Shown here piece by piece: positions 25,159 through 33,240 of a stretch of 64,000 bases of DNA; the first letter of the stretch is position 1; the number at the start of each line of letters is the position of its first letter. Below the pieces are notes generated by a model. That model saw only the letters and a list, made by a program, of their open reading frames with translations. It was not told where the DNA came from and searched no databases. Made by a program: the position numbers and the translations under genes. The DNA is from Alphaproteobacteria bacterium. GTDB lineage: Bacteria; Pseudomonadota; Alphaproteobacteria; Micavibrionales; Micavibrionaceae. The stretch lies in NCBI GenBank assembly GCA_020443295.1, contig JAGRIJ010000049.1, positions 1 to 64,000 of the forward strand, read 5' to 3'.

Positions 25159-25194
25159 AAGGCTTTAAAGCGCAAAACGGGATGAAAAAGCGAT

Positions 25195-25503
25195 CTATAG
25201 ATCGCCCACTTCTGCTTCAGCGCGTTCAAGGAACTCTGAAATATCACGGTACTGATCTGCCGGAATCCGCGAGAGAAGATTCATAAAAGCCAGAACCTTG
25301 AGCGTATCGCTGTTAATCATGATATCGGCAAAATTGCCCCGCTTGTTTTTGACGATATCCTCAACCCGGGCGATGGCCGTAAGGATCGCGTTCGAGACAT
25401 CGTCAAACCCCGCCCGCTTGGACTCCTGCGAAAGATAGTAAAGCGAGGCAATAATGGGGCGAAGTTGCTCTTTGTTCATAGGTTCTGTCGAAGTGTCGGT
25501 CAT
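25195..25503 (-). CDS. Small protein cotranscribed with luxI, unknown function
   Basis: The 102-residue acidic helical protein begins MTDTSTEPMNKEQLRPIIAS and has no membrane segment. Its ATG is 10 bases after the luxI stop, with AGAGAGG upstream, so it is probably made from the luxI transcript. It contains a predicted helical pair (SLYYLSQESKRAGFDDVSNAIL and LKVLAFMNLLSRIPADQY). I do not recognise a family; a role in regulating or tuning the signal system is an inference from location alone. Confidence 0.65.
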   Translation of the reverse strand: MTDTSTEPMNKEQLRPIIASLYYLSQESKRAGFDDVSNAILTAIARVEDIVKNKRGNFADIMINSDTLKVLAFMNLLSRIPADQYRDISEFLERAEAEVGDL

Positions 25504-25513
25504 AAGCGCCTCT

Positions 25514-26152
25514 CTATGCTGCAATGGCTTCTTTTTCTGCATTTCCAAAATTCAGAACGGGTTCGTGGATTCCTGTGATCTTCCTCACCCTGTTCAGAAC
25601 CTCCTGCGTAACGACAAGGTTCCCGGCAATAATCTTGTGCCCCTCCTCGCTCCTGTGGATCTCGCCCATCCACTCGACATCCCACCCGGAATTAACGAAA
25701 ATATTTCTCCAGTACGGCGGGTACATGACACCAATAATGCTCTTGATATTCTTCATCAGGGAAAACTCGAGATAGCCGATGACGATTTCCTGGATGATCC
25801 TTTTACGCATCTCCGGAGCAACCGATTTTTCAACGCAAAAACGGCTGCCCTCCCATACCCGCGCCGTGCTGGGCAGTTCGGTCTTGCTCACAAGATGGGC
25901 AAACGATTGCTGCAGCATATAAGGCCGGTCCGTCGGATAAAGACGTGAGACACCTATGGCTCTTCCTGCCGCATCCTTTTTGACAAGATAATAGGCGGCG
26001 GGATTGTCATAGCCGTCATACTCCATATCCTCCACCGTCGGGATTTCCCAGCCCTGACGCTGAATGATACTCTGATACCTCAACTGGTGTTGCCGGTAGA
26101 TCGGGTTGTAATCGAAATGATGGTTTGTACTCAGAGTCACACAATCAATCAT
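25514..26152 (-). CDS. LuxI-family acyl-homoserine-lactone synthase
   Basis: LuxI enzymes join S-adenosylmethionine and an acyl chain to make the diffusible signal. The 212-residue protein shows the invariant set with a one-residue offset: Arg25 (RYQ), Trp35, Asp46 and Asp49 (EYDGYD), Arg70 (VSR), and Glu101 and Arg104 (WEGSRF). RBS GGAGG lies just before the ATG. A near-perfect inverted repeat sits about 50 bases upstream and should bind the neighbouring LuxR protein. The acyl chain length cannot be told from sequence. Confidence 0.95.
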   Translation of the reverse strand: MIDCVTLSTNHHFDYNPIYRQHQLRYQSIIQRQGWEIPTVEDMEYDGYDNPAAYYLVKKDAAGRAIGVSRLYPTDRPYMLQQSFAHLVSKTELPSTARVWEGSRFCVEKSVAPEMRKRIIQEIVIGYLEFSLMKNIKSIIGVMYPPYWRNIFVNSGWDVEWMGEIHRSEEGHKIIAGNLVVTQEVLNRVRKITGIHEPVLNFGNAEKEAIAA

Positions 26153-26200
26153 GCTCTCCTCCCGGACTAAAAAAATCTGGGATCAGAAAAACAGGAAATG

Positions 26201-26223
26201 ACTTGTGGTTGTACCTGACAAGT
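26201..26223 (-). promoter_or_regulatory. Lux-box-like operator for luxI
   Basis: ACTTGT (26201-26206) and ACAAGT (26218-26223) form a perfect 6-base inverted repeat separated by 11 bases. The total, 23 bases, is slightly longer than the usual 20-base lux box. It ends about 49 bases before the luxI start, in the right place to recruit polymerase. Confidence 0.72.
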
Positions 26224-26253
26224 TCATTAGGCTAAGCGAAAATTAGGGACTAT

Positions 26254-27003
26254 TTATATTCTCTCGGAAACCGCGCTGGGCATGATCAGCCCAAGCCGAA
26301 TAGCCTTGGTGACGGCAAAAATTCTCTCATTGGAATGCAGTTTTTTATAGGAATTATTGATATGAAACCGAACGGTGGAATAGGAAATTCCAAGGATATC
26401 GGCAATAACCGCATCGCTTTTTCCTTCCGCGGCCCATAATAAAACCTCGCGCTCCCGGTCAGTCAGGAAAATGCCGCCCCCCGGCTCTTCTTCCGCTCTC
26501 AGCATCTCCGTATAAGCCATATGGAACTGGAAGCACAGGGTGCGAATCTTGGCCATCACGACCTCGTTCAATTCAACGCCGCCCGCGCTGCTCGCCATAC
26601 CCACGCCGGACAACTCGCCGTTCATCCCGTGGATGGGAACCGCCATGCCGTCCATTAATTTCGCTTCATGAGCCTCATCCATAATACGCTTCTGGAAGGC
26701 ACTGATTTTCTGGTTTTGCGTGACATACTTCCAGGTAAAAGGGCGGGTCGTTTTAAAACAATGAAGCGGCACGGGATCCCTGCCGACATATTGGCTGGAG
26801 ACATAATGTTTCATCCAGCTTTCAGGGTAATTCCTGAGCAGACCATGTCCGGCTTTCAAATTCAGGGAATCATGGTCGGAAATAAGGCTGTAGCAAAAGC
26901 GGTCATAGCCGAACTGAGCAAGCGCGTCCCCCAAGAGGGACGAGAGTTCTTCAATTGAGCAGGACTCGTTTGACTGCTCTATGAATTCTTCTATAGAGAC
27001 CAT
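26254..27003 (-). CDS. LuxR-family autoinducer receptor/regulator
   Basis: The 249-residue protein has an N-terminal autoinducer-binding domain and a C-terminal GerE helix-turn-helix (ILTDREREVLLWAAEGKSD-type, about 179-235). The binding-pocket residues are kept: Trp63, Tyr67, Asp76, Pro77 and Trp91, which correspond to the TraR set. It lies directly upstream of luxI on the same strand, separated by the lux box. In response to acyl-homoserine lactone it should activate luxI and other targets. Confidence 0.94.
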   Translation of the reverse strand: MVSIEEFIEQSNESCSIEELSSLLGDALAQFGYDRFCYSLISDHDSLNLKAGHGLLRNYPESWMKHYVSSQYVGRDPVPLHCFKTTRPFTWKYVTQNQKISAFQKRIMDEAHEAKLMDGMAVPIHGMNGELSGVGMASSAGGVELNEVVMAKIRTLCFQFHMAYTEMLRAEEEPGGGIFLTDREREVLLWAAEGKSDAVIADILGISYSTVRFHINNSYKKLHSNERIFAVTKAIRLGLIMPSAVSERI

Positions 27004-27061
27004 GAACGCCGTTCTGTTTTCTGAACATCGGCGAAATTATATTTCATTACTTCAGATAAAT

Positions 27062-27454
27062 CTAGCTTTTGTTCCTCAAAGACAAGGATTTTAAAAATAA
27101 CAAAAGCTTCTTCTTCACATCCTGATCTTCAATGGAATTCAACAGCCCGACAATCTGCATCGTGATGCGGTCGACCCGGTTTAAATTCGCGGAACGCCTG
27201 TGATGCTGGGCGCCTTCATCGTCGTAAAGCCCGTCATAGAAATTCATCAGATTGCAATCCAGAACCTTGGCCGCATCATAAAGCCGGGAAGCGCTCACGC
27301 GGTTCTTGCCCTGCTCGTACTTCTGGACCTGCTGGAACGTAATATCCAGGGCTTCAGCCAGTTCAACCTGCGATAAACCTCTGGTTTTTCTGATAAGACG
27401 CAGATTTGTACCGATAACTGCATCCACATCGTTTGGTTTTGGTTTAGTTTTCAT
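27062..27454 (-). CDS. XRE-family helix-turn-helix regulator
   Basis: The 130-residue protein has a Cro/C1-type helix-turn-helix at about residues 12-66 (LRLIRKTRGLSQVELAEAL and ITFQQVQKYEQGKNRVSA). This is the family type common in alphaproteobacteria. The C-terminal part is helical, with an EDQDVKKKLLLF segment. I use the ATG at 27454 rather than a frame starting at 27508. It lies upstream of luxR on the same strand and may control the quorum system, but this is inferred. Confidence 0.85.
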   Translation of the reverse strand: MKTKPKPNDVDAVIGTNLRLIRKTRGLSQVELAEALDITFQQVQKYEQGKNRVSASRLYDAAKVLDCNLMNFYDGLYDDEGAQHHRRSANLNRVDRITMQIVGLLNSIEDQDVKKKLLLFLKSLSLRNKS

Positions 27455-27513
27455 TGTACTTGCGCTACTCTCTGCTAAACAGGGATAAAGAAAAACAGAG
27501 TTAAGCACAAAAA

Positions 27514-27627
27514 ATGAATTTCATCAATTTTCACATAAGCAAGCCCATACCCACAGCTTCAAACGACAACCTGCCGGACGAAGAATGGGAACAGGAGATG
27601 CCCGATATGCTGCTCTCGTATTTCTGA
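27514..27627 (+). CDS. Possible 37-aa small protein
   Basis: An ATG at 27514 opens 37 codons ending TGA at 27627, translating to an acidic peptide with DNLPDEEWEQEMPDMLL in the middle. It is divergent from the XRE gene, whose start is 60 bases away, and lies in otherwise empty DNA. The codons look reasonable and the C-terminal half is amphipathic, but no strong ribosome-binding site is visible. It is too short to call firmly. Confidence 0.35.
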   Translation: MNFINFHISKPIPTASNDNLPDEEWEQEMPDMLLSYF

Positions 27628-27669
27628 GCATCGGGAACATATACTTTTGATAGAATCACAGACCCGTCA

Positions 27670-28563
27670 CTAAAAAAGCTCCATCAGCATGCACCGGGCC
27701 GACCCGCCGCCGTATTTCTCCAGCGTAGGCAAAGGACTGCTGATGATTTTCGAGAAACGCCGCCCGATAGCATCAAGCTGCGCCTCGTTAAGCGCCTCCC
27801 GCGCGGCAGCGGACAGGGTGAGCATCCGCGTCCCCTCATACCCGATCACTTCCAGAGCGTTTCCGCAATTCGCACGCAACTGCTCCATCGAAAACTCGAC
27901 CACCTCATGCGTGCCTTTCAGCTTTCTGTGCACCTGTTCCCGGTATTCCGGCAGAAGGCAGTCAGTGCACAGCCCCGCCATCTCGGTACCGATCCACATC
28001 AGGTAATCGGTGTGATAGACGGGAATGCCTGTATGGCTCTCCGTCTCGAACATCACAGCCTCGTACCCCATGAAACCCGCCCATTTCTTTACAAGGTCCG
28101 GGTGCGTGCGCTTGGACAGCGCGGCATAGGCGATTTTATGGACGTGATCGGCCACGATGCTCGCCGTGCTTTCAAGATATTGCCCGTCCTTCTCATAACC
28201 GCTCCAATCGATCACGTCAGGATAGGTCTTTTTCAGCATGTCGATAATATCGGGCCGCCGCTCCTTCTGGCGGTTCTCGCTGAGCATGGGATAAAGGATC
28301 ATGCGCCCGTCATCGTAAACCGACGCCCAGTTGGGAAAAACCATATCCGGCGAACCCTTATGGCCGATGGCCGTTGTCACCATCACGCCGTTTTCAACCA
28401 GCGCATCGCGGTAGTCGCGGAACTCGCGGACCGCTGCCGCCGATATCGCCCGGCGAGGCGCATCGTCTCCCTCTGCCTGATACGCATTTGTTTCAACGGT
28501 TTCAGGATTCGTATAAAATTCTGCGGGTTCGATCATCAGAAGATGATCCGTGGATTGTCTCAT
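27670..28563 (-). CDS. CtlX-like guanidino hydrolase (arginine deiminase-related)
   Basis: The 297-residue protein has the fold and motifs of the amidinotransferase/arginine-deiminase superfamily: MIEPAEFYTNPET near the start, HTDYLMWIG with His-x-Asp, and EKYGGGSARCMLMELF at the end, where Cys291 is the expected nucleophile. GGGSxRC is characteristic of the CtlX group, named for citrulline utilisation. Its substrate is not certain; candidates are citrulline or methylated arginines. AGGGAC precedes the ATG, and the gene is divergent from rlmJ. Confidence 0.82.
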   Translation of the reverse strand: MRQSTDHLLMIEPAEFYTNPETVETNAYQAEGDDAPRRAISAAAVREFRDYRDALVENGVMVTTAIGHKGSPDMVFPNWASVYDDGRMILYPMLSENRQKERRPDIIDMLKKTYPDVIDWSGYEKDGQYLESTASIVADHVHKIAYAALSKRTHPDLVKKWAGFMGYEAVMFETESHTGIPVYHTDYLMWIGTEMAGLCTDCLLPEYREQVHRKLKGTHEVVEFSMEQLRANCGNALEVIGYEGTRMLTLSAAAREALNEAQLDAIGRRFSKIISSPLPTLEKYGGGSARCMLMELF

Positions 28564-28680
28564 GGCATGTCCCTGAAGAATAACTCTGCTGAAGACAGCA
28601 TAGGAAAAGATAGTTAAAACTATGCCAAAATAGACGACATAAAGCCAGAGGATGGCAGGGAAAATTAGGGAAAACTCACG

Positions 28681-29493
28681 ATGTTGTCATATCAGCATAT
28701 CTATCATGCGGGCTGCCTCCCCGATATCCACAAGCACATGGTGCTGGCCGAGATCTTCGATCTCATGGCCAAAAAGTTCAAACCCATGACTTACGTCGAA
28801 ACCCATGCCGGACGCGGATATTACGACCTTAACGCCCCTGAGGCCTCTAAAACCGGGGAAGCTGCGGAAGGCATCCTGAGAATGCTGAAGGAAAACTGGT
28901 TCCAGCCCACCCGGCCTTTTATGAAAGTGCTCAAAGACACGCAACGCCGCAAGGGGGGGCAGTATTACCCCGGCTCCGCCGCGATTGCGGAATACTACCG
29001 CAGTCCCGGAGATAAAATGCACCTCATGGAGCTTCACCCCGGTGAAATCAGATACCTGCAGGGATCGTTTAAAAGCTCGGCCATACATATCCAGCAAAAG
29101 GACGGTTATCAGGCCCTGCTGACGCTGGCACCGCCGGAACCCAGGCGGGGCTTGGTCTTTATCGACCCGAGTTACGAAATCAAGACGGAATATGACGACA
29201 TGCCCGGATTCGTTGCAAAACTGATGAAAAAATGGGCTGTTCCGACGCTCTGCATCTGGTACCCGCTTTTACCTTCGCTCGCCCATGTGAACATGGTTAA
29301 AAAACTCTACGCTCTCAACCTTCCCAAGTCCGGTGTCTTTCAGGTCGAGTTCTGTCCCCGGCCCGAACGGGGGGACGGCTGGAAAGCTCTTTATGGCAGC
29401 GGATTGTTTATCGCCAACATCCCCTTCGGTCTGGAACAAAGGGTCGAGGAAATCCAGCGCAGACTCAGGGGAATAAAGAAAACAGAGGAATAA
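28681..29493 (+). CDS. rlmJ: 23S rRNA m6A2030 methyltransferase RlmJ
   Basis: The 270-residue enzyme starts MLSYQHIYHAGCLPDIHKH, the typical opening of RlmJ, and contains VETHAGRGYYDL and FIDPSYEIKTEYD. The second is the catalytic DPPY-type motif, with Ser in place of the second Pro. RlmJ methylates N6 of A2030 in 23S rRNA using S-adenosylmethionine. The overall length and the conserved N-terminus match. It is monocistronic and divergent from the CtlX-like gene. Confidence 0.94.
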   Translation: MLSYQHIYHAGCLPDIHKHMVLAEIFDLMAKKFKPMTYVETHAGRGYYDLNAPEASKTGEAAEGILRMLKENWFQPTRPFMKVLKDTQRRKGGQYYPGSAAIAEYYRSPGDKMHLMELHPGEIRYLQGSFKSSAIHIQQKDGYQALLTLAPPEPRRGLVFIDPSYEIKTEYDDMPGFVAKLMKKWAVPTLCIWYPLLPSLAHVNMVKKLYALNLPKSGVFQVEFCPRPERGDGWKALYGSGLFIANIPFGLEQRVEEIQRRLRGIKKTEE

Positions 29494-29623
29494 ATTCCCC
29501 TTTTTTCAGATTAAGCAGTTTTTGCACACGAAGCGCCAGTTATGCTAAGTTTGACAGAAGGCGCAGGGAACACTAAAAGCGCGAAAATGTCCCTGCCGTA
29601 ATAATTCTAAGGGTGAGCGAACG

Positions 29624-30538
29624 GTGGTCCGTCAGAGTTTTAACAATCAGAGCTATTGGCTCATATTCCTGCAGTGGCTGCTCAAGGATATTCAGACCAA
29701 AGAGCAGGAACACGTCGCCGCGGATAGTGATGGTGCGGATAGTGACGGTGCGGACGGCCCCGAAGAAGATGGCTCCCCCGGCGATGAACACGACGGGTCT
29801 GAAGAAGAATCGAAAACGCGCCTTGCCGGTCCGGGAGGAAATATTTCACAAGCGTTCCTGGCAGCCCTTGTAACGCCAGGCGCAACAGAAGCTCAAACAG
29901 GCGGCGAACACACCGAAACAATCACGTTGCCTCAAGCCGACCGCGAACATCCGGCAACCGCCGTTAATCATACCTTACAGGCGCCCCACTCCACCGCTGT
30001 CTTCTGGGGCGATTCAATCGCGCACGGCATGGCAACCTCCGTACGGCCCGGAACCTTTGCCAATGTCGTAAACCTCGCAACGCCCGGCGCAGGATTTCTG
30101 ACATCCATAAAACCTCAATCGATCGGAACTCTGCCCCAAAACTCCGCCGCGTTTATTTATTTCGGAACCAATGATGTCGCCTCCCTGATCGGCCAGTCGG
30201 ACGAACAGATCGCAGCCTACGCAAGGCGCGTAATAGATCAGGCAGAACAGATGAAAGCACAGGGCGCTGACGTGGTCATACTGGGATTGAACGCCCCCAA
30301 AGGCGCCTACACGGGGGGCAGCGCCGTCTGGCGTCAGGAAGGCTTCGTCGAACGCTGGACATCCACGATGGAACGCCTGAACGAACAATACAGGGTTCAG
30401 GCAGAGGCGGCAGGCATCCGCTACGCCGCGACAGACGCACAGATCACGAATGATGAAATCAGCAGCGATAACCTCCACCTCACAACTGCCGGAAACCGCG
30501 AACTGGTGAGCATCGGCACACAAGCTTTAAAGTCGTGA
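29624..30538 (+). CDS. SGNH/GDSL hydrolase with acidic N-terminal segment
   Basis: The 304-residue protein contains the four SGNH blocks: FWGDSIAHG (Ser), an intervening Gly, YFGTNDVAS (Asn) and DNLHLTTAG (Asp, His). These hydrolases cleave esters, often acyl or acetyl groups on lipids or polysaccharides. Residues about 30-65 are an Asp/Gly-rich low-complexity stretch with a repeated DSDGAD unit. The start is a GTG. No signal peptide is visible, although the acidic repeat and linker resemble secreted toxins or adhesins. The substrate is unknown. Confidence 0.75.
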   Translation: MVRQSFNNQSYWLIFLQWLLKDIQTKEQEHVAADSDGADSDGADGPEEDGSPGDEHDGSEEESKTRLAGPGGNISQAFLAALVTPGATEAQTGGEHTETITLPQADREHPATAVNHTLQAPHSTAVFWGDSIAHGMATSVRPGTFANVVNLATPGAGFLTSIKPQSIGTLPQNSAAFIYFGTNDVASLIGQSDEQIAAYARRVIDQAEQMKAQGADVVILGLNAPKGAYTGGSAVWRQEGFVERWTSTMERLNEQYRVQAEAAGIRYAATDAQITNDEISSDNLHLTTAGNRELVSIGTQALKS

Positions 30539-30545
30539 CGGGATT

Positions 30546-31403
30546 ATGCTTAAAGACAAACTGAACGCATTTTTTACCAAATACCCAGTTAACTCCCCGG
30601 ATATCATAGTTTCGCTTGCACAGATGACAAGCGGTGCAACTATAGAAGCCACCAACGCCGTGCTGGACTTTACTGAACGATACAAAACCAAGATCAGCGG
30701 TGCGCTTTCAGCGGTCAGCGGTTTGGCCCTTGCCGCTGAGGGGATACGTTCGCATAACCCTGTTCTGATCACATCAGCCGTGGTTGCCTTGAGTGCCGAT
30801 ACGATTTTGATCCGCTATGGCGATCCTGTCCGCGGCAGGAACGAACACAACCCCCAGGACAAGGAATTTGAATGGAAAGACTCCTTGAATTTCAGGAACT
30901 ATCCGCATGAAACCTCCACTATAGGATATACGCTCGGAAGCGCTATAATGGCCGCCGCCGATTTGGCGGGCGGGCAAATCAATACCTCGATGGGGTATCT
31001 GGCGGCTGGCGCAACGGACCTGATGGGAAGCGCCATCACGTTTTTCGTACGCGAAAAAAAGGAAGCCACTGACAAATTCAAGAACGCCGTGCTGAACATC
31101 CCGGGAATCAAGCAAATCGCCAATCTGGCCGAAACGCGCACAAACCTTGCTGCCGGTCTGGTTTCCGTAACCGGTTTGGGATACATGACAATTACGGATC
31201 TGGCCAAGCATAACTGGAGCATAGAAACCAGCGCCCCGATCCTGACCTTTACCGTGGCCACTCTGGGATCAGAGGTCGTATACTGGTTTGCGGAAAAACG
31301 GGGACACGTCCGGGAGGAACTGGAAGCCAAAGCCGCTGAAACGGCCGCTAAACAACAAGAAATCGCCGCCGATGAGCCCGGAATGGCATCGGATATGTCC
31401 TGA
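30546..31403 (+). CDS. Multi-pass membrane protein of unknown function
   Basis: This 285-residue protein has about six hydrophobic segments, including ISGALSAVSGLALAAEG and APILTFTVATLGSEVVYWF, and an Ala/Glu-rich cytoplasmic tail. It begins 7 bases after the SGNH hydrolase stop with GACGGGATT upstream, so the two are probably cotranscribed. I do not recognise a family. It could serve as a membrane partner or immunity-type protein for the hydrolase, but that is only a contextual guess. Confidence 0.68.
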   Translation: MLKDKLNAFFTKYPVNSPDIIVSLAQMTSGATIEATNAVLDFTERYKTKISGALSAVSGLALAAEGIRSHNPVLITSAVVALSADTILIRYGDPVRGRNEHNPQDKEFEWKDSLNFRNYPHETSTIGYTLGSAIMAAADLAGGQINTSMGYLAAGATDLMGSAITFFVREKKEATDKFKNAVLNIPGIKQIANLAETRTNLAAGLVSVTGLGYMTITDLAKHNWSIETSAPILTFTVATLGSEVVYWFAEKRGHVREELEAKAAETAAKQQEIAADEPGMASDMS

Positions 31404-32264
31404 TCACTCCAGCCCCTGATCCTTAAGCCGCCAGCGCCAGAGCCGCCGCAACGTCCCCACATCGCTCCACGGCACGTTAAGCTCCCGCGCAAAATACGAA
31501 GTCGCCTTTTCCATCACGGCGTAATCGACGGAGAGCGGTTCTATTTCTGAGAAAAATTTTTTATCCGGCTGGATAAAATGACCTTTTTCGGCGCGCCCCT
31601 CATACGCAAGCTGCGCCATTTCGAAAATGCCCGGCGAGGCGCGCTCCAGCTGCTGCAAAAAAACGCTGGGCCGGGAAAGAAACATCCCCGTATTCCAGAG
31701 ACAATTCCCAAGAGAAAGCAGCATCTCCGCTTTCTTCTCATCCGGCTTCTCGACAAACTGTTTGACGGGACGGCACGCGGTCTCCCCCGGCTCAAGCATG
31801 ATATACCCGTAATCCGTTTCCGCTGCCGTGGGCGTAACGCCCAGCAGGACCATATTTTCGATCGTATAGGCGATGGACTCCACCACCGCCTTCTCGAACG
31901 CCCGGATATTTTTCATACTGTGATCGCTCGGCAGGACGAGCATCAGCGACCCTTGTCCTTTAAGAAAAAACGCGGCCATGGCGATCGCCGCCGCCGTGTT
32001 CCGGTGATCAGGCTCAAGGATAATCGCCCGCGGCTCCACCTTCACCCGCGCCAGATGATCTTTGACAAGGCCCCTGTAGCTGTGATGACAGACAATGATC
32101 GGCGGCGCAAAGGACCGGACGCGCAGCACCGTACGCTGAAAAAAGGAAAGGCCGCTATTCAGGGAAAGAAAAGGCTTGGGCCGCTTGGGACTGGTCAGGG
32201 GCCACAGGCGCCTGCCCTGTCCCCCGGCAAGAATGACGGGCACGATCTCAGGCCGCGAGGTCAT
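31404..32264 (-). CDS. manC: Mannose-1-phosphate guanylyltransferase (ManC-type)
   Basis: The enzyme makes GDP-mannose. The 286-residue protein begins with the nucleotidyltransferase signature PVILAGGQGRRLWPLTSPKRPKPFL and includes FVEKPDEKKAEMLL. It lacks the C-terminal isomerase half of bifunctional ManC, so it is a stand-alone guanylyltransferase. AGGGGGCGG precedes the ATG at 32264; 32285 is another candidate, and either start overlaps the end of fcl. The gene closes the gmd-fcl-manC operon. Confidence 0.9.
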   Translation of the reverse strand: MTSRPEIVPVILAGGQGRRLWPLTSPKRPKPFLSLNSGLSFFQRTVLRVRSFAPPIIVCHHSYRGLVKDHLARVKVEPRAIILEPDHRNTAAAIAMAAFFLKGQGSLMLVLPSDHSMKNIRAFEKAVVESIAYTIENMVLLGVTPTAAETDYGYIMLEPGETACRPVKQFVEKPDEKKAEMLLSLGNCLWNTGMFLSRPSVFLQQLERASPGIFEMAQLAYEGRAEKGHFIQPDKKFFSEIEPLSVDYAVMEKATSYFARELNVPWSDVGTLRRLWRWRLKDQGLE

Positions 32265-33240
32265 CCGCCCCCTGATCCTGCGCACACCCCTTCAGGCGCG
32301 AAAGATAATCCGCGTACGCCTTCCCCAGCCCCTCATCAAGAGAAACCCGGGGCCGCCATCCCGCCGAAAAAATCCGTGAACTGTCCATAACCTTACGAAG
32401 TACACCTTCAGGCTTGGAAGAGTCAAATTCAATTGCCGCAGGACATCCCACGCAATCGGCTATTATTTCAGCCAATTCAGAAATGGAGATCTCCACCCCG
32501 CTGCCCACATTGATCGCCCCCGCCCCGTTATAATGCGTAAGTAAAAACACCAGCGCATCCGCCAGATCGTCGACATAGAGAAATTCCCTCAACGCCCGCC
32601 CGCTGCCCCAAACACGCATAGGCTTGCCCGAACGCTTGGCCTCATGAGCCCTCATCAGCAGCGCCGGAATAACATGCGAGCGCGTCTGATCGTAATGATC
32701 CCCCGGCCCGTAAAGATTGCACGGCATGGCGGAAATAAAATCGCAGCCATATTGCCGCCGGTAATAGGCACACATCTTCACCCCGGCAATTTTCACCAGC
32801 GCGTACGCCTCGTTGGTCGGCTCAAGAGACGCGCTCAGCAACGCCTCCTCCCGGATCGGCACGACCGCCTCGCGCGGATAAATGCACGAGGAACCGAGAT
32901 ACAAAAGCCGCTCGACGCCGTTCAGATAGGCCGAATGAATGACGTTCGTAGTGATCGCAAGATTATCGTAAAAGAATTCCCCCGGATGCAGGGAATTATC
33001 AAGAATGCCGCCCACCCGCGCCGCCGCGAGAAGGATAACCTCTGGCTTGTGCGCCTCCATCCAGTCCTGCACCGCCCGCTGATCCCGTAAATCCAGATCG
33101 CGGCGGGAAACAGAAAGCAGGGTGACATGTTCCGAAGCAAGCCGCCGCACCGCCGCCGATCCGACCATCCCGGTTTCCCCGGCCACCCAGACCCGCTTGC
33201 CCGCAAGCGCGAACGGAACGCTCAGCCAGTCATCTTCCAT
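32248..33240 (-). CDS. fcl: GDP-L-fucose synthase
   Basis: The 330-residue short-chain dehydrogenase/epimerase converts GDP-4-keto-6-deoxymannose to GDP-L-fucose. It has the NADP-binding VWVAGETGMVGSAAVRRL, the catalytic Ser segment YLGSSCIYP, and YALVKIAG, which supplies the Tyr-x-x-x-Lys pair. GGGGGAG precedes the ATG. Its start overlaps the end of gmd, and its end overlaps the start of manC, so the three genes are translated as a unit. Confidence 0.94.
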   Translation of the reverse strand: MEDDWLSVPFALAGKRVWVAGETGMVGSAAVRRLASEHVTLLSVSRRDLDLRDQRAVQDWMEAHKPEVILLAAARVGGILDNSLHPGEFFYDNLAITTNVIHSAYLNGVERLLYLGSSCIYPREAVVPIREEALLSASLEPTNEAYALVKIAGVKMCAYYRRQYGCDFISAMPCNLYGPGDHYDQTRSHVIPALLMRAHEAKRSGKPMRVWGSGRALREFLYVDDLADALVFLLTHYNGAGAINVGSGVEISISELAEIIADCVGCPAAIEFDSSKPEGVLRKVMDSSRIFSAGWRPRVSLDEGLGKAYADYLSRLKGCAQDQGADDLAA

